This document shows positions 23,248 through 35,035 of a DNA stretch of 64,000 bases, piece by piece. How positions within the stretch are numbered: position 1 is the stretch's first letter; each line of letters begins with the position of its first letter. The notes under the pieces were generated by a model. The model made no database searches and was not told where the DNA came from. It was given only the letters and a program-made list of their open reading frames with translations. Origin of the DNA: Rugalucina vietnamica (Eukaryota > Mollusca > Bivalvia > Lucinida > Lucinidae); assembly GCA_964017185.1 (NCBI GenBank), contig OZ024882.1, forward strand, positions 42,515,431 through 42,579,430, given 5' to 3'. The translations under genes and the position numbers were made by a program.

Positions 23248-24009
23248 TTTGCAAATTTCTTTGCAGTAACATGGTTTCTGGTGTGTAATTGAGTGTACGT
23301 AAAGTGCCGGTCCCACTGAATCATAAGCAATCGTACGATTGTCTAATCATCAGTTTCTTGATAAGTCTACGTATGCAGAATTTGTAAAATGTTTTCCAAC
23401 GTGTTTCTGCTTTCAAGAGCGTCGATGATGATGCAAATTTTGGGGGCAAGAAATGTAAAATTGCCTTTTTTTTTTTTTTTTTTTTTTTTTGCAAAAATGA
23501 TTGTCTATGAAAATTTTCAATAAGGTTGGTTTTAATGTGCCCGTGATCTGCATCATGCCAGTGTCAGAAAAACAACAAAACATTTTAAAATTTCGATATT
23601 TTTTACAAAATTTTGAAAAAATTGCATTTTCAGAAAATTAATCTGTGGTTTTGACAATTTCCTTTAGAAAGCGAAAATACAACAAACATGCATTCTAAGG
23701 TTATAACAGATAAGCACATGCCCCACTTGACTGGTTTGGCCAGTTTTATACAAAAAAGTCGAGTCCGTTTGCTGTACTTTCGGTTTATACGCAATGAATT
23801 TTATTTTTAATTTTCCATGTACTTTTTTGTGCCATTTCAATAAATAGCGTCGAGAAACGTGTCTAAAACAATTAATTTATAGGAAAAAGCAAATTGTCCC
23901 AGCAAAGCAGCATAGAGATGGTGCTTTATTTGGTCCATATAGATTTTGCTCTTGAAACACTACCAAATAATGCACCAACTTAACTTTGCTTTAGAAAGCA
24001 GAAAGGGTT
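23248..24009. other. Intergenic with poly-T tract
   Basis: A T run of about 25 bp at 23466-23491; otherwise nothing recognised. Confidence 0.4.
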
Positions 24010-24283
24010 TTCTGAAAAATCAGAAATTTATTATCGGTTTAGATTCATTTTCTAACCAAAGTTTAATATATTTGGCCCCATTTGGATAATACTAGTCTTT
24101 GTGTTGACTACCCTGCTGAAAGGAAAGGTGCTGCAAAATTACAATTTAGTACTCTTTTGCTCCATGTTTACAAATCTAAATGTTCACTGATGAGGCTTGA
24201 GTAGCCGAAATTGCGGTTTGACCCAATCTTTTTCTCATTAATATACTCACTGCTTCTAAAGGATCTCAGTTTTATTTTTATTT
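24010..24283 (+). mobile_element. Hammerhead-ribozyme repeat (retrozyme-like), copy 1
   Basis: A 274-bp repeat homologous along its length to 43815-44079. Shared landmarks are CAGAAATTTATTATCGGTT, TTAATATATTTGGCCCCATTT, TGACTACCCTG/CGACTACCCTG, the ribozyme core and the 3' end TAAAGGATCT.AGTTTTA. It has no coding capacity. A non-coding element of this size with a type I hammerhead fits the retrozyme class, which is thought to be moved by other retroelements. The assignment to that class is inference. Confidence 0.75.
24181..24224 (+). ncRNA. Minimal type I hammerhead ribozyme, copy 1
   Basis: The core CTGATGA (24187-24193) is followed by stem II, GGCT (24194-24197) pairing with AGCC (24203-24206) around the loop TGAGT, then GAAA (24207-24210). 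A15.1 (24210) can pair with U16.1 (24217) to close a very short stem III. H17 is T24218, so the predicted cleavage is after 24218. Stem I (TTCA before the core, TGA after the cleavage site) has three pairs, a mismatch, then one more, so this copy may be weak. Very short stem III is a known trait of Penelope-associated hammerheads. Confidence 0.8.
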
Positions 24284-25440
24284 GCTGGTTCCAAACAAAT
24301 TATTGTATGGAACAATTAGTTCATTTTCAAATCAGTACAATGGCTAAAAAACAGAATAAAGAATGATAGTTGTAAAATCAAAATTAAAAATTCCTGCTTA
24401 CAAATCCGAAGTTTAGAAAACGGAATTGACCTACATGTATGTTTATGAAACACACAGAAACAGTCATGCAGGACAAGTGTTTATCTGCCATATCCCTAGT
24501 ATACATGGGCCTTTGTAATCTGTGCTGTTTAAGACCACAGGTTAATCTTGCAAAAAAGCCATTTTTTAAAAAAATGTAAAAACTACAAATTATCTAAAAT
24601 TCAAAATGGTTCGTTGTATTTCTGACACGGACATTATACGTAACACATGACATTGTACAATCAAAACTTAATTAAACTTTCAATGGCAACCAATTTTTCC
24701 AAAAATGTGCAATTTTATACTTTTAAGCACCCATTTTTGCATTAGCATCAACACTCGAGTTTGCTGCAAAGTCAAAGATTTGATATTGTAATTGACCAAA
24801 AAATGTTAGAAATAAAAAAAATGTTGATATTAAAAAACAACAAGAACAAGGTCTTGCAAGATTTTCGATTTTTAGTATATTGAGCCTTGGATCAATATGT
24901 TTCGATGGATTAAGACTCCAATACATTTGTCTATATTTTTTGCTTATTCAAGGTCCAGTCAAAATGCAGGAAATGCGGTCGGAAAAAATCAATATTGGCA
25001 GAAATTAGTGGAAATAAGCCCTGAAAATACTTTAAACGTTATGTTTTAAATACAGAAATTAAGATTTCTATTTATATGTTAACCCTGAAAATTAGTGCAG
25101 AATGTGCACAATTAAATTAGCTTTTCAACAGTGTAAATTTTATTGACATAATATTTCAACTTTAAGAGAAGTATTGCGCACCAAAATTGTACTGTTGGAT
25201 GGTACTTTTTTCCATTTTTACTGTATTTCATATCATCATTAAAAGGGATAAACTTTATTGAATTAAAATAATTGTATGATAATGTTATTCTACAGTCTTT
25301 TCTCTTTTACACTATCTAACAATTGTACCATTAATTTGCTTTATTATGCACCAATTAACCATGTTTTCAAAACATTTTACTATGTTATTGAATAGGCAAA
25401 TCTATTAGGGATTATTGGTTTTATTGTTTACCTGGAATAC
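24284..25440. other. Intergenic, nothing recognised
   Basis: Only short chance frames; strongly AT-rich. Confidence 0.35.
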
Positions 25441-25794
25441 AACGCTTTATGTAAAAAAATCAAGTTTCATACGCCAGATTAAGCTTAGAATTCTTGTAAG
25501 GTTATGATAACCGCTTAAGTCGGCAGCATCGTCAATTGTCACCTTAAAATATCTGGATTGTTTTTTGTTCGGAATGCATATACCACACCTAAGCCGTTCA
25601 CATCCGAATGCATGCACATTGTTAGTACACGTAAATAAACGTATTGCTTTTTCTAAAAGAAACTTTAAATACCAGTCGGAATTGTACGCTACAATGACAG
25701 TTACCTTAAGATACTTGCTACTGACAAAGCCGTTTTCTACACAGGATCTCCTCAAGTTCATAAATGACTTTGACCGCCTTAAATATTTTGCCAG

Positions 25795-25980
25795 ACAAAA
25801 TCCATTGAGTCATATAATAGACTTAATCCATTTAAAGTTCCGTATTGCTATCCGTTTTAAATCGCTATTTCTAGATCCTAAATTTGACTAGACAACTTGT
25901 AAGTTTAAGAAAGGTATGAGCCATATTTGGACGAATTTAATTAAACTTGACGGTGCTTGTATAATCTGACTGAATGCATC
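25795..25980 (+). repeat. Interspersed repeat C, copy 2
   Basis: Aligns with 10575-10760 from ATAATAGACTTAATCC to TGACTGAATGCAT. The 108-codon frame (25565-25891) and its 104-codon antisense partner overlap it. Neither is conserved in copy 1 as a frame, so I do not call a gene. Confidence 0.65.
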
Positions 25981-26145
25981 CACTGAATATACCTAATAAA
26001 TATAAAGAAAATGTGTCTTATTTCTAATTAATGTTATATTAGTGTATCCGATTCACAAAACGAAAGGATGCAAAAACTACCATATGTTACCTGCATTTCT
26101 TACGTAAAATATCAAAAGACTTTAGGCGTAGACAACTTTAGGCGT

Positions 26146-26222
26146 AGACAAGTGTATAATTTGTGGCATGTGTCAAAAGGAGAACAAGCAATATTTACGC
26201 ATGCCACAAATTATAGACTTTG
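26146..26222. repeat. Short inverted repeat
   Basis: GTATAATTTGTGGCATGTGT is mirrored by ACGCATGCCACAAATTATAG about 35 bp later. It could form a hairpin with about 18 paired bases. Confidence 0.7.
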
Positions 26223-26937
26223 TATGCATGCCAGCATGTGTCCTGAATACAGCTTGTGAGTAATTGCAATAAAAGCGTCAATTTGAATTTCGCCAGTATT
26301 AAATTCTGCAAATTGGAATAATGTCTTCGGTTCAATATGTGGCTTCTCAAAGACATCATTCCTTGTGGGTTGCGTAATTAAATAACTCGTTAATATATTA
26401 GTTCATGGATTTGAAATTAAAAACAAAATTTGATGTAGAGGTTACGCGTACTTAATAAGTTGAGATACCTGAACCATCTGTTATTATTTCAAAAATAAAA
26501 ACGCCTCAGTCAAGTTTGAAATGCCATACTGCCTAGTAATTGTTTCATGTATAGATAATATATACTGGTCAAAAAAACGTTAGGGATCAAATATTTAAGG
26601 ATGCATTTTTTGGTCAATCAATAATAAATCTTGTTTTTTTTTTTTTTCATTTATAAGGTGGATTAACAGTTTTATTCCACTTTAATATGCCACCAATTTT
26701 GAAATTGTTCATCATCAGGCTTAAGCAAAGCTGTTCTTTAAAATACTACCCTTAAAACCAAAGTGATGAAAAGTCCATAAAAACTGATTCCACAAAAAAT
26801 TCAATTTTGTCAATTCATGAAAATGTTCCGAAATTGCATGATAGTCGTCAAGTTTAATCATTTCTAAGGTCAGCCAGCCAAAAAAGTGGAATAATCTTGC
26901 CATTTTAAAAGTTTTACAACAAAAGTGGTAGAGGGAT

Positions 26938-27415
26938 TCTTATACCGAGAAAAAACGAAGGTCCCGGACTATGTAGTCCCTATGAATGCAAGACACCGCA
27001 CAGTATCTGATTTTGTTCCGTATGTTTCTTTTTCTAAGAAAAATCTCTATGTTCTTTTCAGTATGTATTTCAACTTCACGTTGTACAGTAATATAATATA
27101 ATTACATTTTAAAAGTTTGGTGTTTTGGGGTTTGTGAAACGACTCTGAAGGGCTTTCACGAATTTTCACGTCAAAAACGTTTGTATACCGAGAAAAACGA
27201 AGGTCCCAGACTATGTAGTCCCTCTAAATGCAAGACACTGCACAGTATCTGATTTTGTTCCGTATGTTTCTTTTTCTGAGAAAAATCTCTATGTTCTTTT
27301 CAGTATTTCAACTTCACAATGTCTAGTAATATAACATTTCAAACGTTTGATGTTTTGGGGTTTGTAAAACGACTTTGCAGGGATTTCATGTCAAAAGCGT
27401 TTGTACTTTGACATC
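26938..27415. repeat. Tandem duplication, 2 units of about 243 bp
   Basis: TATACCGAGAAAAA.CGAAGGTCCC starts at 26941 and again at 27184. CTATGTAGTCCCT, GCAAGACAC, CACAGTATCTGATTTTGTTCC and TTTGGTGTTTTGGGG/TTTGATGTTTTGGGG follow in both. Units are about 90 percent alike by eye. The second unit has a short deletion. Confidence 0.85.
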
Positions 27416-27678
27416 AGGGTGCAATCTCAAAAATGGTGCACAAACACACAATTTCAGAAAAGTACTCACCGTAACCAAAGTCGGTGTATGCTATACCATG
27501 AGACAGAACGTAAAATTGCGAAAAATGCCAATTTTGTTCATATTGTATATCTCTTGACAGAGTTATGTGCAGCATTTTCGATGGGACGTTTTATTGACGT
27601 CAGTATAATTTAATATGATCCCCATAATGAAAACATATGCTCGTCACATATTGCGACTAAGTAATTGAAGTACATCAG

Positions 27679-27940
27679 AAAAACGTGTCCGTGCAACAAA
27701 TACCCCCCTTAAACCCCAATTTTATTTAGCAAATCTGGGGTATGCAGGGGTATACCTATTTTCTTATTTTTGCTCCAAAACATTGATTCAGGGTACTCGT
27801 TAGAACCGCCTCGGTGAGGCGGTTCTAACGTGCACCCACGATCTATGTTTTGAGCAGAAATAAGAAAAATATCCAAATATTTCTGATGAAATTTTCACAG
27901 CTGAAAAAAAATCTCTATATATTGCTTTGTCATTTTTTCG
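27679..27940 (+). repeat. MITE family A, copy 8, with intact central palindrome
   Basis: Left end AAAACGTGTCCGTGCAACAAATACC and right end TATATTGCTTTGTCATTTTTTCG. The centre is a near-perfect palindrome: TACTCGTTAGAACCGCCTCG facing CGAGGCGGTTCTAACGTGCA, and the pairing continues outward through the AAAACATTGATT/ATCTATGTTTTG flanks. Confidence 0.8.
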
Positions 27941-28077
27941 GTATGAAATGTTTATTAGAATTCCACAATATACATGTACAATATAAACCCACGTTCCACA
28001 AAAAGTAAGCCCTGCCAGGTATTGGGTTTCTTGGATAAAGTTTTGTCACAATACTAAATTTAAAATATCATATGGGA

Positions 28078-30250
28078 AATTTATTGATGACCTGGGCCTA
28101 TATGAACATTATATCATTTGCATATTCACGAATATTTATAAAAATGTCAAAAAATGAGAAAAAAACGAGGGTAAAGATATATCCATTGCAAGGTATTGGA
28201 TAGGTTATAAGGTGTATCTTTGATCCTTGGGACAAATTCTGAAGGCTGGGACCACCTTAATGCCATAAAATATTGTCCTCAACGATAAACATGTTTGCAT
28301 GATGAATAATGACATAGTCTTCACACCCACCCCTAGTGTGATTCTAAAGAATAGGGTGTACCTTCAAAAATACATCACACCAACTGCGTGCTCTAGGATA
28401 CTTTAATTGGTCTAATAGTGATGCATAACCTAACCATTTAACCTTGATACCTTATATTTTAATCATTGAATTTGCTTATTCGTGAAAATTAATAAAATAA
28501 AAACATTAAAAAATGGAGAAATATCGTGGAAAAATAGAGGCTATACATACTAAATCGCTTGTACCAGAGCTATTAATAAACCCAAGATGCTGAAAGAGCT
28601 ATTGCAATGTACTATGACCCTAAAGTATGATTTAAGAATAATCTGATTTTCAGTTTCATGAATTTTCATGAAAACTTAAGAAATTTAAGGGAAAAAGTTA
28701 AAAACTTAAATGGGTAAACCTACAAAATGACTTGCATCTCAGCAGTAAAAAGCCCTATAGTGCTAAAAATGGTATCAAATGGTTGCTATGGCAATATTAT
28801 ACCATCCTATACTACAATATTTAAGTTATTTGATATTCTGTATGAAGAATATTAACAAAACGTTTTGAATTTAGTGAAAAATACAGAAAAATAATGGGGG
28901 TATACGTAGAAAAACGCACATATCTTTGTTACTGAAAAACCTAGAGAGCTATAATTGGTTTAAAAATGATTGCTAGGACAATGTTCTATGACCATGTAAT
29001 CAGCAAGATATAACATCAACTATTGTTGTTGAATGGATATTAATGAGATCGTCATAAATAAGAGAAAAATCAATGAAAAATGACTGGGTACACCAACCAA
29101 ATCGCTAATATCTCATTTACCAATAGCCATACAGAACTCAAAATGGCATCAATTTATTGCTAGGACAATGTATTATTGCCAGGTACTCAGCTATATGAAT
29201 CACCTTCGCTGGCAAGCAAGATTGAATAAATTTTGTTTAAGCACAGCCTTCAATTTTCTGTTATTTTCACAATTTTTCAAAATTTTATGTAACATTCAGA
29301 AAATTTTATAACATTTTGTTAAACTATCAGACCACATGGCGGTAGTGCATTCTCCTAGCTATCTATTGGTTCCATTTTCAGCACTCTAAGGATATAGGAA
29401 GTTGAGATATAAGCAATTTTGTTGGTGTACCCCTTCATTTTTCGTCTATTTTTCTCTTAATTATGACAATCTCTTTAATATACATACACCAACAATAGTA
29501 GATGTTTTATATTGCTGATTACGTGGTTATAGAACATTGTTCTAGCAACCATTTGATACCAAATATAGCTCTCTAGGTCTTTCAGTAGTCAAGATATGTT
29601 CGTTTTTCTACGTATACCCTCATTATTTTTCCGTATTGTTTCACTAAATTCAAAAGATTTTGTTAATATTCTTCAACTAAAAAATCAAATGACTTAAATA
29701 TTGTAGTACAGGATGGTATGGTATTGCCATAGCCACCATTTGATACCATTTTCAGCACTATAGGTCTTTTTATTGCTGAGATGCAAGTCATTTTTGCAGC
29801 TTTACCCATATAAGTTTTTAACTTTTTCTCTCAAATTTCTTACGTTTTCATTACAATTCATGAAATTGAAATTCAGATTATTCTTATATCATACTTCAGG
29901 GTCATAGAACATTGCAATAGCCTTCATTAAATTTGAAACATCTTTCAGTATTCTGGGTTTATTAATAGCTCTTGTACAAGCGATTTTGCATGTATACCCC
30001 TATTTTTCCACAATTTTTCTCCAATTTAGAATGTTTTTTTTTTTTTATTAATTTTCATGAATAAGCAAATTCTATGATATAAATATAAGGTATCAAGGTT
30101 AAGTTGTTAAGTTCATGCATCACTATCAGACCAATTATAGTATTCTAGAGCATGTGATGGAATGTGAGTATTTTTGTTAATATTCATGAATATACAAAAG
30201 AGATAATTTTCATTTAGGCCCAGGTCATCAATAAATTTGTCACATTTACT
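28078..30250. mobile_element. Foldback element: inverted arms made of a 187-bp repeated unit
   Basis: The left arm (about 28078-29215) is an imperfect inverse of the right arm (about 29290-30250). The outer ends AATTTATTGATGACCTGGGCCTA and TAGGCCCAGGTCATCAATAAATTT match. Within the left arm the landmark GCTA.GRCAAT recurs at 28598, 28785, 28972 and 29159, a strict 187-bp period. In the right arm its complement recurs near 29357, 29544, 29731 and 29919, again 187-188 bp. Neighbouring units differ strongly from each other, while mirror-image units match closely. The central spacer is about 75-90 bp. A further diverged unit in the right-arm orientation lies at 30340-30510. No transposase is visible. 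Confidence 0.8.
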
Positions 30251-30510
30251 GTTACATATTACTGGTTCAATGACAAAGTGTCAGAATGACAGTTTGGGCC
30301 TGAAATTAGTTTATTTATGGATTTTTAACACTTTTTCTTTCATTTTTAATGTTTTCATTAAAATTCATGAATATGCAAATTCATAAATTTGCATTACTCA
30401 CTATAGAATAAAAAAGCTATATCTAAGCTTTGAAATGAGACCAATTTCAGTGGTCTAGGATAAGTAACAATGGAGATATGGTCAATTTTCTATGTACACC
30501 CTCATGCTCA

Positions 30511-32035
30511 AGAATCGCTTTAACGGTTGCCATGGAAACCATGCATTTTTTCATAGTGCAATTGAGTTTATCTTTGAGGACAAAAATTCTTTGCATTTCT
30601 GGGGTTCCAATGAACGATTTGGCACCCATGAAAAATTGTCCTGGGGGTGCAAGGTAGGTCAAATTAGCTCCCGGGGTATATACAATATTAATTTAGAAGT
30701 CCGAAAAGTGGAAGCTAATCCCGCTTAGATTCATATCGTTGGGAGGAAATATAAATTATGTGTTAATTCACTCGGTTGTTTTTATCACATTGTGAACGTT
30801 TCTCATATATATATAATTTCTCAGACTTCTATGCATGTCAAAGATTACGCAGTATTTTGGTCTCTGATAAATTAAAGAATCTCTATGCCTAAGATGTGAA
30901 AAGTCCCAAAATCATAGATTTGGGAGGACCAAATTCTCAAGTTATGATTTTGGGGCTGAATTTCGCATTTACAGGAAAAGAAATGTATACACTTTTGTTT
31001 ACAAAACAGTTTGGCTGATATAACAGAATCCAGATAATGCAACTAAATTTCACGACCCACCCTATCTTTGGCCAAAATGAACCATTAGACATTGGAATGA
31101 TTTGCAGTGGTTTGTCAACAGCACTTTTCAAGCAAACAAATATGGGCTTGTTTGCCATATAAATACTGAATAATGTCCACACATTGATTGTTTATTTGTT
31201 TTTATGAAGTTTTTTCTGAATGAAACGTAAGATCTTTAATATACAATCTTATAGTTTATTTCTACGTATGTACCCCACCACCCACCACCCCTAGACCCAG
31301 CATGTCCTTTCGACAGTATATGTGTTTTTCACATACACACATCATATCAATCTAGGGGGGAACAGGGTCAGCAGGGCGATAATACATACTTTTCTAAAAT
31401 TTTCCATAGACTAAAATAAGCACAGTCATTATGGACAATTTAGAGACATCAACTGTAGAATTGTAAACATTCATGGCCGTATTTCTGGTCAAACCAGTCT
31501 CAGGGTCAGTATATCTAGTTCCTGTAGATGTATAGAGAGAGATACAGTACATGATCAAAAGTAAAATTGCTTTCAATCTATGTGTATTACATTATGCTTA
31601 GTTGCAATTTCCCTAAAAATGTTAAAACTGACATAAATAGTGTCACTGACTTTCAAAATATGCCAGAATCCAGTAACAACAAAATGCTAGGCATTTGCGT
31701 CTTTGAAAGTGACATATTTAACGATAAGGGAGAATTCCCATTTAATGCATAGATCTACTTTGATCTTTTCTTCCTTTAAATTACATACGTATCTTGGGAT
31801 ATGCACACAGTGGCAAACTATGCAATAAGCTTAATAACCAAAAGGTTCATGCTAGTAATTATATGCTATGAACCTATAGGCAATTAAGCTTATGTCATGG
31901 TTTCTTAGTAATTTGCTCTTTTTAAAACATGTTTATAGTTTTTGCAGGTATTACAGGATTAAACTTGAATAACTAGAACATTGGCATTCAATAATTGTAG
32001 TTGATACTCCACAATATGTATTGCAAGATTGAATA
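30511..32035. other. Intergenic, nothing recognised
   Basis: Short frames in both strands only. A CCACC-rich patch at 31271-31292 is the only compositional oddity. Confidence 0.35.
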
Positions 32036-33074
32036 CACTGAAAAAAAGTTATAAGAGGCCACTTTTCAAACTCATTTTTTGTTTCTAAGCCATGTTCAAA
32101 ATTGCACGATTTTTTGCCAAAAGACGTGTCTTTCAAGTAAGTAAAGTTCCAAAGTGTTAAGAAATAATTTTCTTTTACTAAAGGCGTTTTTGGAGTAAAA
32201 ATGCAAAAATCAATGTTTCTAAATAAAAAATTGGATACAGCACACCACTTATTGAAATTAGGAACGGGTGTCATCAAAGGGGTCGTTACGGCACGGAAAA
32301 CATCAAACATTCGAATTTTCTCTACTGGTAGAATTTTTATGCATTTTAAAAATCGCCAATTTTGAGATTTTTTGGAAAATTCATAAATGTGCCTCTTAAA
32401 CATGTTGACCCCTGTTAAATTCACTTGATGAGGCCTGGAATGAGAGATATAACTCGTCTGAACTGTTTTAGACCATTTTCGAGAACCAACAGGTCAAGGT
32501 TGCCGCACACTTCCGGTTTCAATGCCAATTTTTAACGAACAAAATAACAAAATTTGTGGACGATTTTTTTAATTTTCAAAGTTTATCAGAGTCTAGTATT
32601 TGACCTAAATAATCGCTGAAAATTTCAATGCCGTGCTGCTGATAATAACGCAACTGGAGAAGAACAAAGTTGGTATGCAAATTGCATACAAAAGCTGAAT
32701 TCCTGTTATTCAGGTTGTTGTCTTCTTTCATGTACAAAACAGAAACGAAGATTCTTATTGCAGTAACACTTTTGACTTAATTTTATCTTGCATCATGGCA
32801 GTCAGTAGCACTTTCAAATAAATTAAAATGTAAAAACACAACGTCATAATATGACATTTAATTTGATGTTAATAAAGTGTGACTTTTTGAAAAAGGGTAC
32901 CTTTACACATGCTTCGTCTGTGTGAGAAGTATCACGCATTTTGGAATGCAGAAACTCACAGAGCCACTGTTAGACATTGGTTTATTCATATGATAATGAA
33001 TTTTAATTGATCGTATTTTACTTTCTGAACAGAAGAAAAAAAATGAGGTGGCCTCTTATAACTTTTTTTCAGTG
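32036..33074. mobile_element. TA-flanked TIR element, 1.04 kb
   Basis: The left end is TA then CACTGAAAAAAAGTTATAAG, continuing AGGCCAC. The right end is its inverse, GTGGCCTCTTATAAC ending CAGTG, then TA. The terminal repeat is about 27 bp and essentially perfect. This and the TA duplication fit Tc1/mariner-type or IS630-like MITEs. A 157-codon minus-strand frame (31951-32424) overlaps the left part but runs through the terminal repeat into the flank, so it is probably not a real transposase. Confidence 0.8.
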
Positions 33075-33099
33075 TACACTTGAACTTCTAATATCTGAG

Positions 33100-33470
33100 G
33101 CGTAAACAAAAATAGCTGTGTTTCCGCTAACCCGACCGATTCTGAGTTTTTGCGCCGACCGTGCAGTTTTATTGCCAATAAAAATAAAAGAAAAATATTT
33201 TCATGCCGACCGACCCTCAAAATTTGAAGTGGAAAACAGACAATGATTTAAAAACTGCTATAATTTCAACAATACTAGGTCAACTCGCGTTCTTTAGCTT
33301 CCTACTGGTTTTAAACTTCACCGCATGTTTGTTTCGAGTACGTAACTTATGATTAATTTTAACATTTTTCTACCGTTTTTACCCATTTTCAAGAAGGAAA
33401 AAATACACGAAAAATAAAAAGATTTTCCGACCTACCGATTATACTCCGTCTTCGGCATGTTGACTGAAAA
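33100..33470. repeat. Interspersed repeat H, copy 1
   Basis: AATAGCTGTGTTTCCGCTAACCCGACCGA at the left recurs at 34561-34590. AAAAAGATTTTCCGACCTACCGA at the right recurs near 38800. The pieces appear to be parts of one dispersed element with unclear ends. The last 20 bases run into a MITE A fragment. Confidence 0.5.
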
Positions 33471-33518
33471 TTTTCATTTTTACAACCAAAAAAAAATCTG
33501 TATATTGCATGGGCGCGT
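33460..33518 (+). repeat. MITE family A, right-end fragment
   Basis: Only TGAAAATTTTCATTTTTACA and ATCTGTATATTGCATGGGCGCGTTTTTGTAATG remain. Confidence 0.6.
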
Positions 33519-33529
33519 TTTTGTAATGC

Positions 33530-34269
33530 AATGGTCCAGTGAAATAAAAATATAAGTCTTGTTTCATGGATGTTTATTACGAATATTGACGATTAAAAAA
33601 AGTATTTATGATAAGTGATTTATGTTCATATAGTTTAACCTACACACAGGCAAACCTACGACATGCATTTTATGTTTTTTTGTTTTATATTTGTTTACAT
33701 TTTACAAATTTCCACGATATGCTTCAGTGTATTTTCAGTGACAGGTCTTGTGAACAGGCAAGTCCACAAGAGTTCAAGAATAAATGCAGAAACTTGGCCT
33801 AGTCCAAAGAACATGTCACTACGCGCTGATTGGAAAAATGCTCTTGATATACTCGTATATGTAAGTAATAACATCATCCACATATGCAAACATGATGCAT
33901 TCTTATAACCAAATATGATGCTAAGCCTGGTAAGAGACGCATGCCGGTGTGGAGAAAACTACGTGCCATTTAAGCAATTTAATTAATATACATGTACTTA
34001 GTCGAGCGTATGGAATCACTTTCAAATGGTTTAAGTTTTTCCTAAAGTTTATGCCTTCAACATTTGTCTACTAATGTTTGAAAATTTACATATCCACGTT
34101 CTTGTTACAACCCCCTTAACTGTCCCTAGAAAGTTAACGAATATGAAAAAAATCTTACAAACATAACCTATATGATCCTGTCTTATATATGTAGCTTCTG
34201 AGTAACGACGCAAAAGAAAAAAAAAACGTATGATACAGAGCAACGGCATACTTATAGAGCCGTATTTGA
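33530..34269. other. Intergenic, nothing recognised
   Basis: Overlapping frames of 64-81 codons on both strands (33608-33908) show no recognisable protein. Confidence 0.35.
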
Positions 34270-34530
34270 ACTATAATGAAATTGAAACACTTTTCGCAGA
34301 ACCACTGGTTTAATACTCAAATTTGTAATTTAATTTTCTAAATGCGGCCTGTTTGACATTTTAACGGAAGGGAATCCATGGTGGTTTGAGGCAAATTTAA
34401 TACTCCATGGCGATGATAATCAACATTCCGCACCGAAGAAATTCTTAAATTGTTGCTCGTTTTTGCCGCGACATATTAACCTTATTGGGATGCCAAATTG
34501 GCTGTAATCCAATATTGCATTGCATGACAG
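34270..34530 (+). repeat. Interspersed repeat I, copy 1
   Basis: Homologous to 51005-51265. Shared words are AATTTGTAATTTAATTTTC, AATGC.GC.TGTTTGACATTTTAACG and GTTGCTCGTTTT. Type unknown. Confidence 0.65.
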
Positions 34531-34554
34531 AGAAATGTTGCACGACATTAGGCG

Positions 34555-34700
34555 TAAAAATATAGCTGTGTTTCCGCTAACCCGACCGACTCTGTCTCAA
34601 ATCGCCGACTCTGCTATTATTTATGGTTAAAAAAAAAAAAAAAAATCTGACCCAGCATTTTCTGTAGTCCGACCCCACCATTTCATGTCGCGGGTTTTGT
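34555..34700. repeat. Interspersed repeat H, copy 2
   Basis: Begins GGCGTAAAAATATAGCTGTG, the same left end as 33100, followed by CCGACTCTG words and a 16-bp A run. Confidence 0.5.
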
Positions 34701-34810
34701 TGGTCTTTCTGACACGTTTCCGACAGTTTCAGCATCTGTTGTATCGTAGAGTTCACCTGATTATTTAGCGAGGCACCGTCGTAATGACGTAGAATTTGGT
34801 GCCATTTTGA

Positions 34811-35035
34811 AGCCTGCGTGGTGCAGTGGTTTAGCCATTTGCCTTGTAAACCAGGGTTCGAAGGTACGCTCACGGGCTTCTCCAGTCCTTCGTAATGAGA
34901 CTATATGAGGTCCCATGACAATTCTCCAGGACAAACTGCTGACAAGGACATACCGTGACGAGGCTGGAGTCTGTGCTTTGCCTAGTCTTCTGACCTGACT
35001 TACGGACAAAAACTGTACACACACGCACACACACT
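34811..35035 (+). mobile_element. tRNA-derived SINE 1
   Basis: The head AGCCTGCGTGGTGCAGTGGTTTAGC contains a box A-like sequence (TGGTGCAGTGG). CCATTTGCCTTGTAAACCAGGGTTCGAAGG contains a box B-like sequence (GGTTCGA at 34855). The order and the TTGTAAAC anticodon-arm region resemble a Thr-type tRNA. A non-tRNA body of about 150 bp follows, ending in a CA-rich tail. Minus-strand frames of 64-98 codons across it are by-products. Confidence 0.75.

Noticed and set aside
25447-25891. Overlapping frames of 104 and 108 codons on opposite strands
   Set aside because: They lie partly in interspersed repeat C, and the frame is not kept in the other copies.
28560-29220. CRISPR-like regular repeats
   Set aside because: The 187-bp spacing comes from long divergent units without short identical repeats and unique spacers, and the context is eukaryotic.
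31951-32424. 157-codon minus-strand open frame
   Set aside because: It runs across the terminal repeat and TA junction of a transposon into flanking DNA, so it cannot be an ancestral element gene as it stands.
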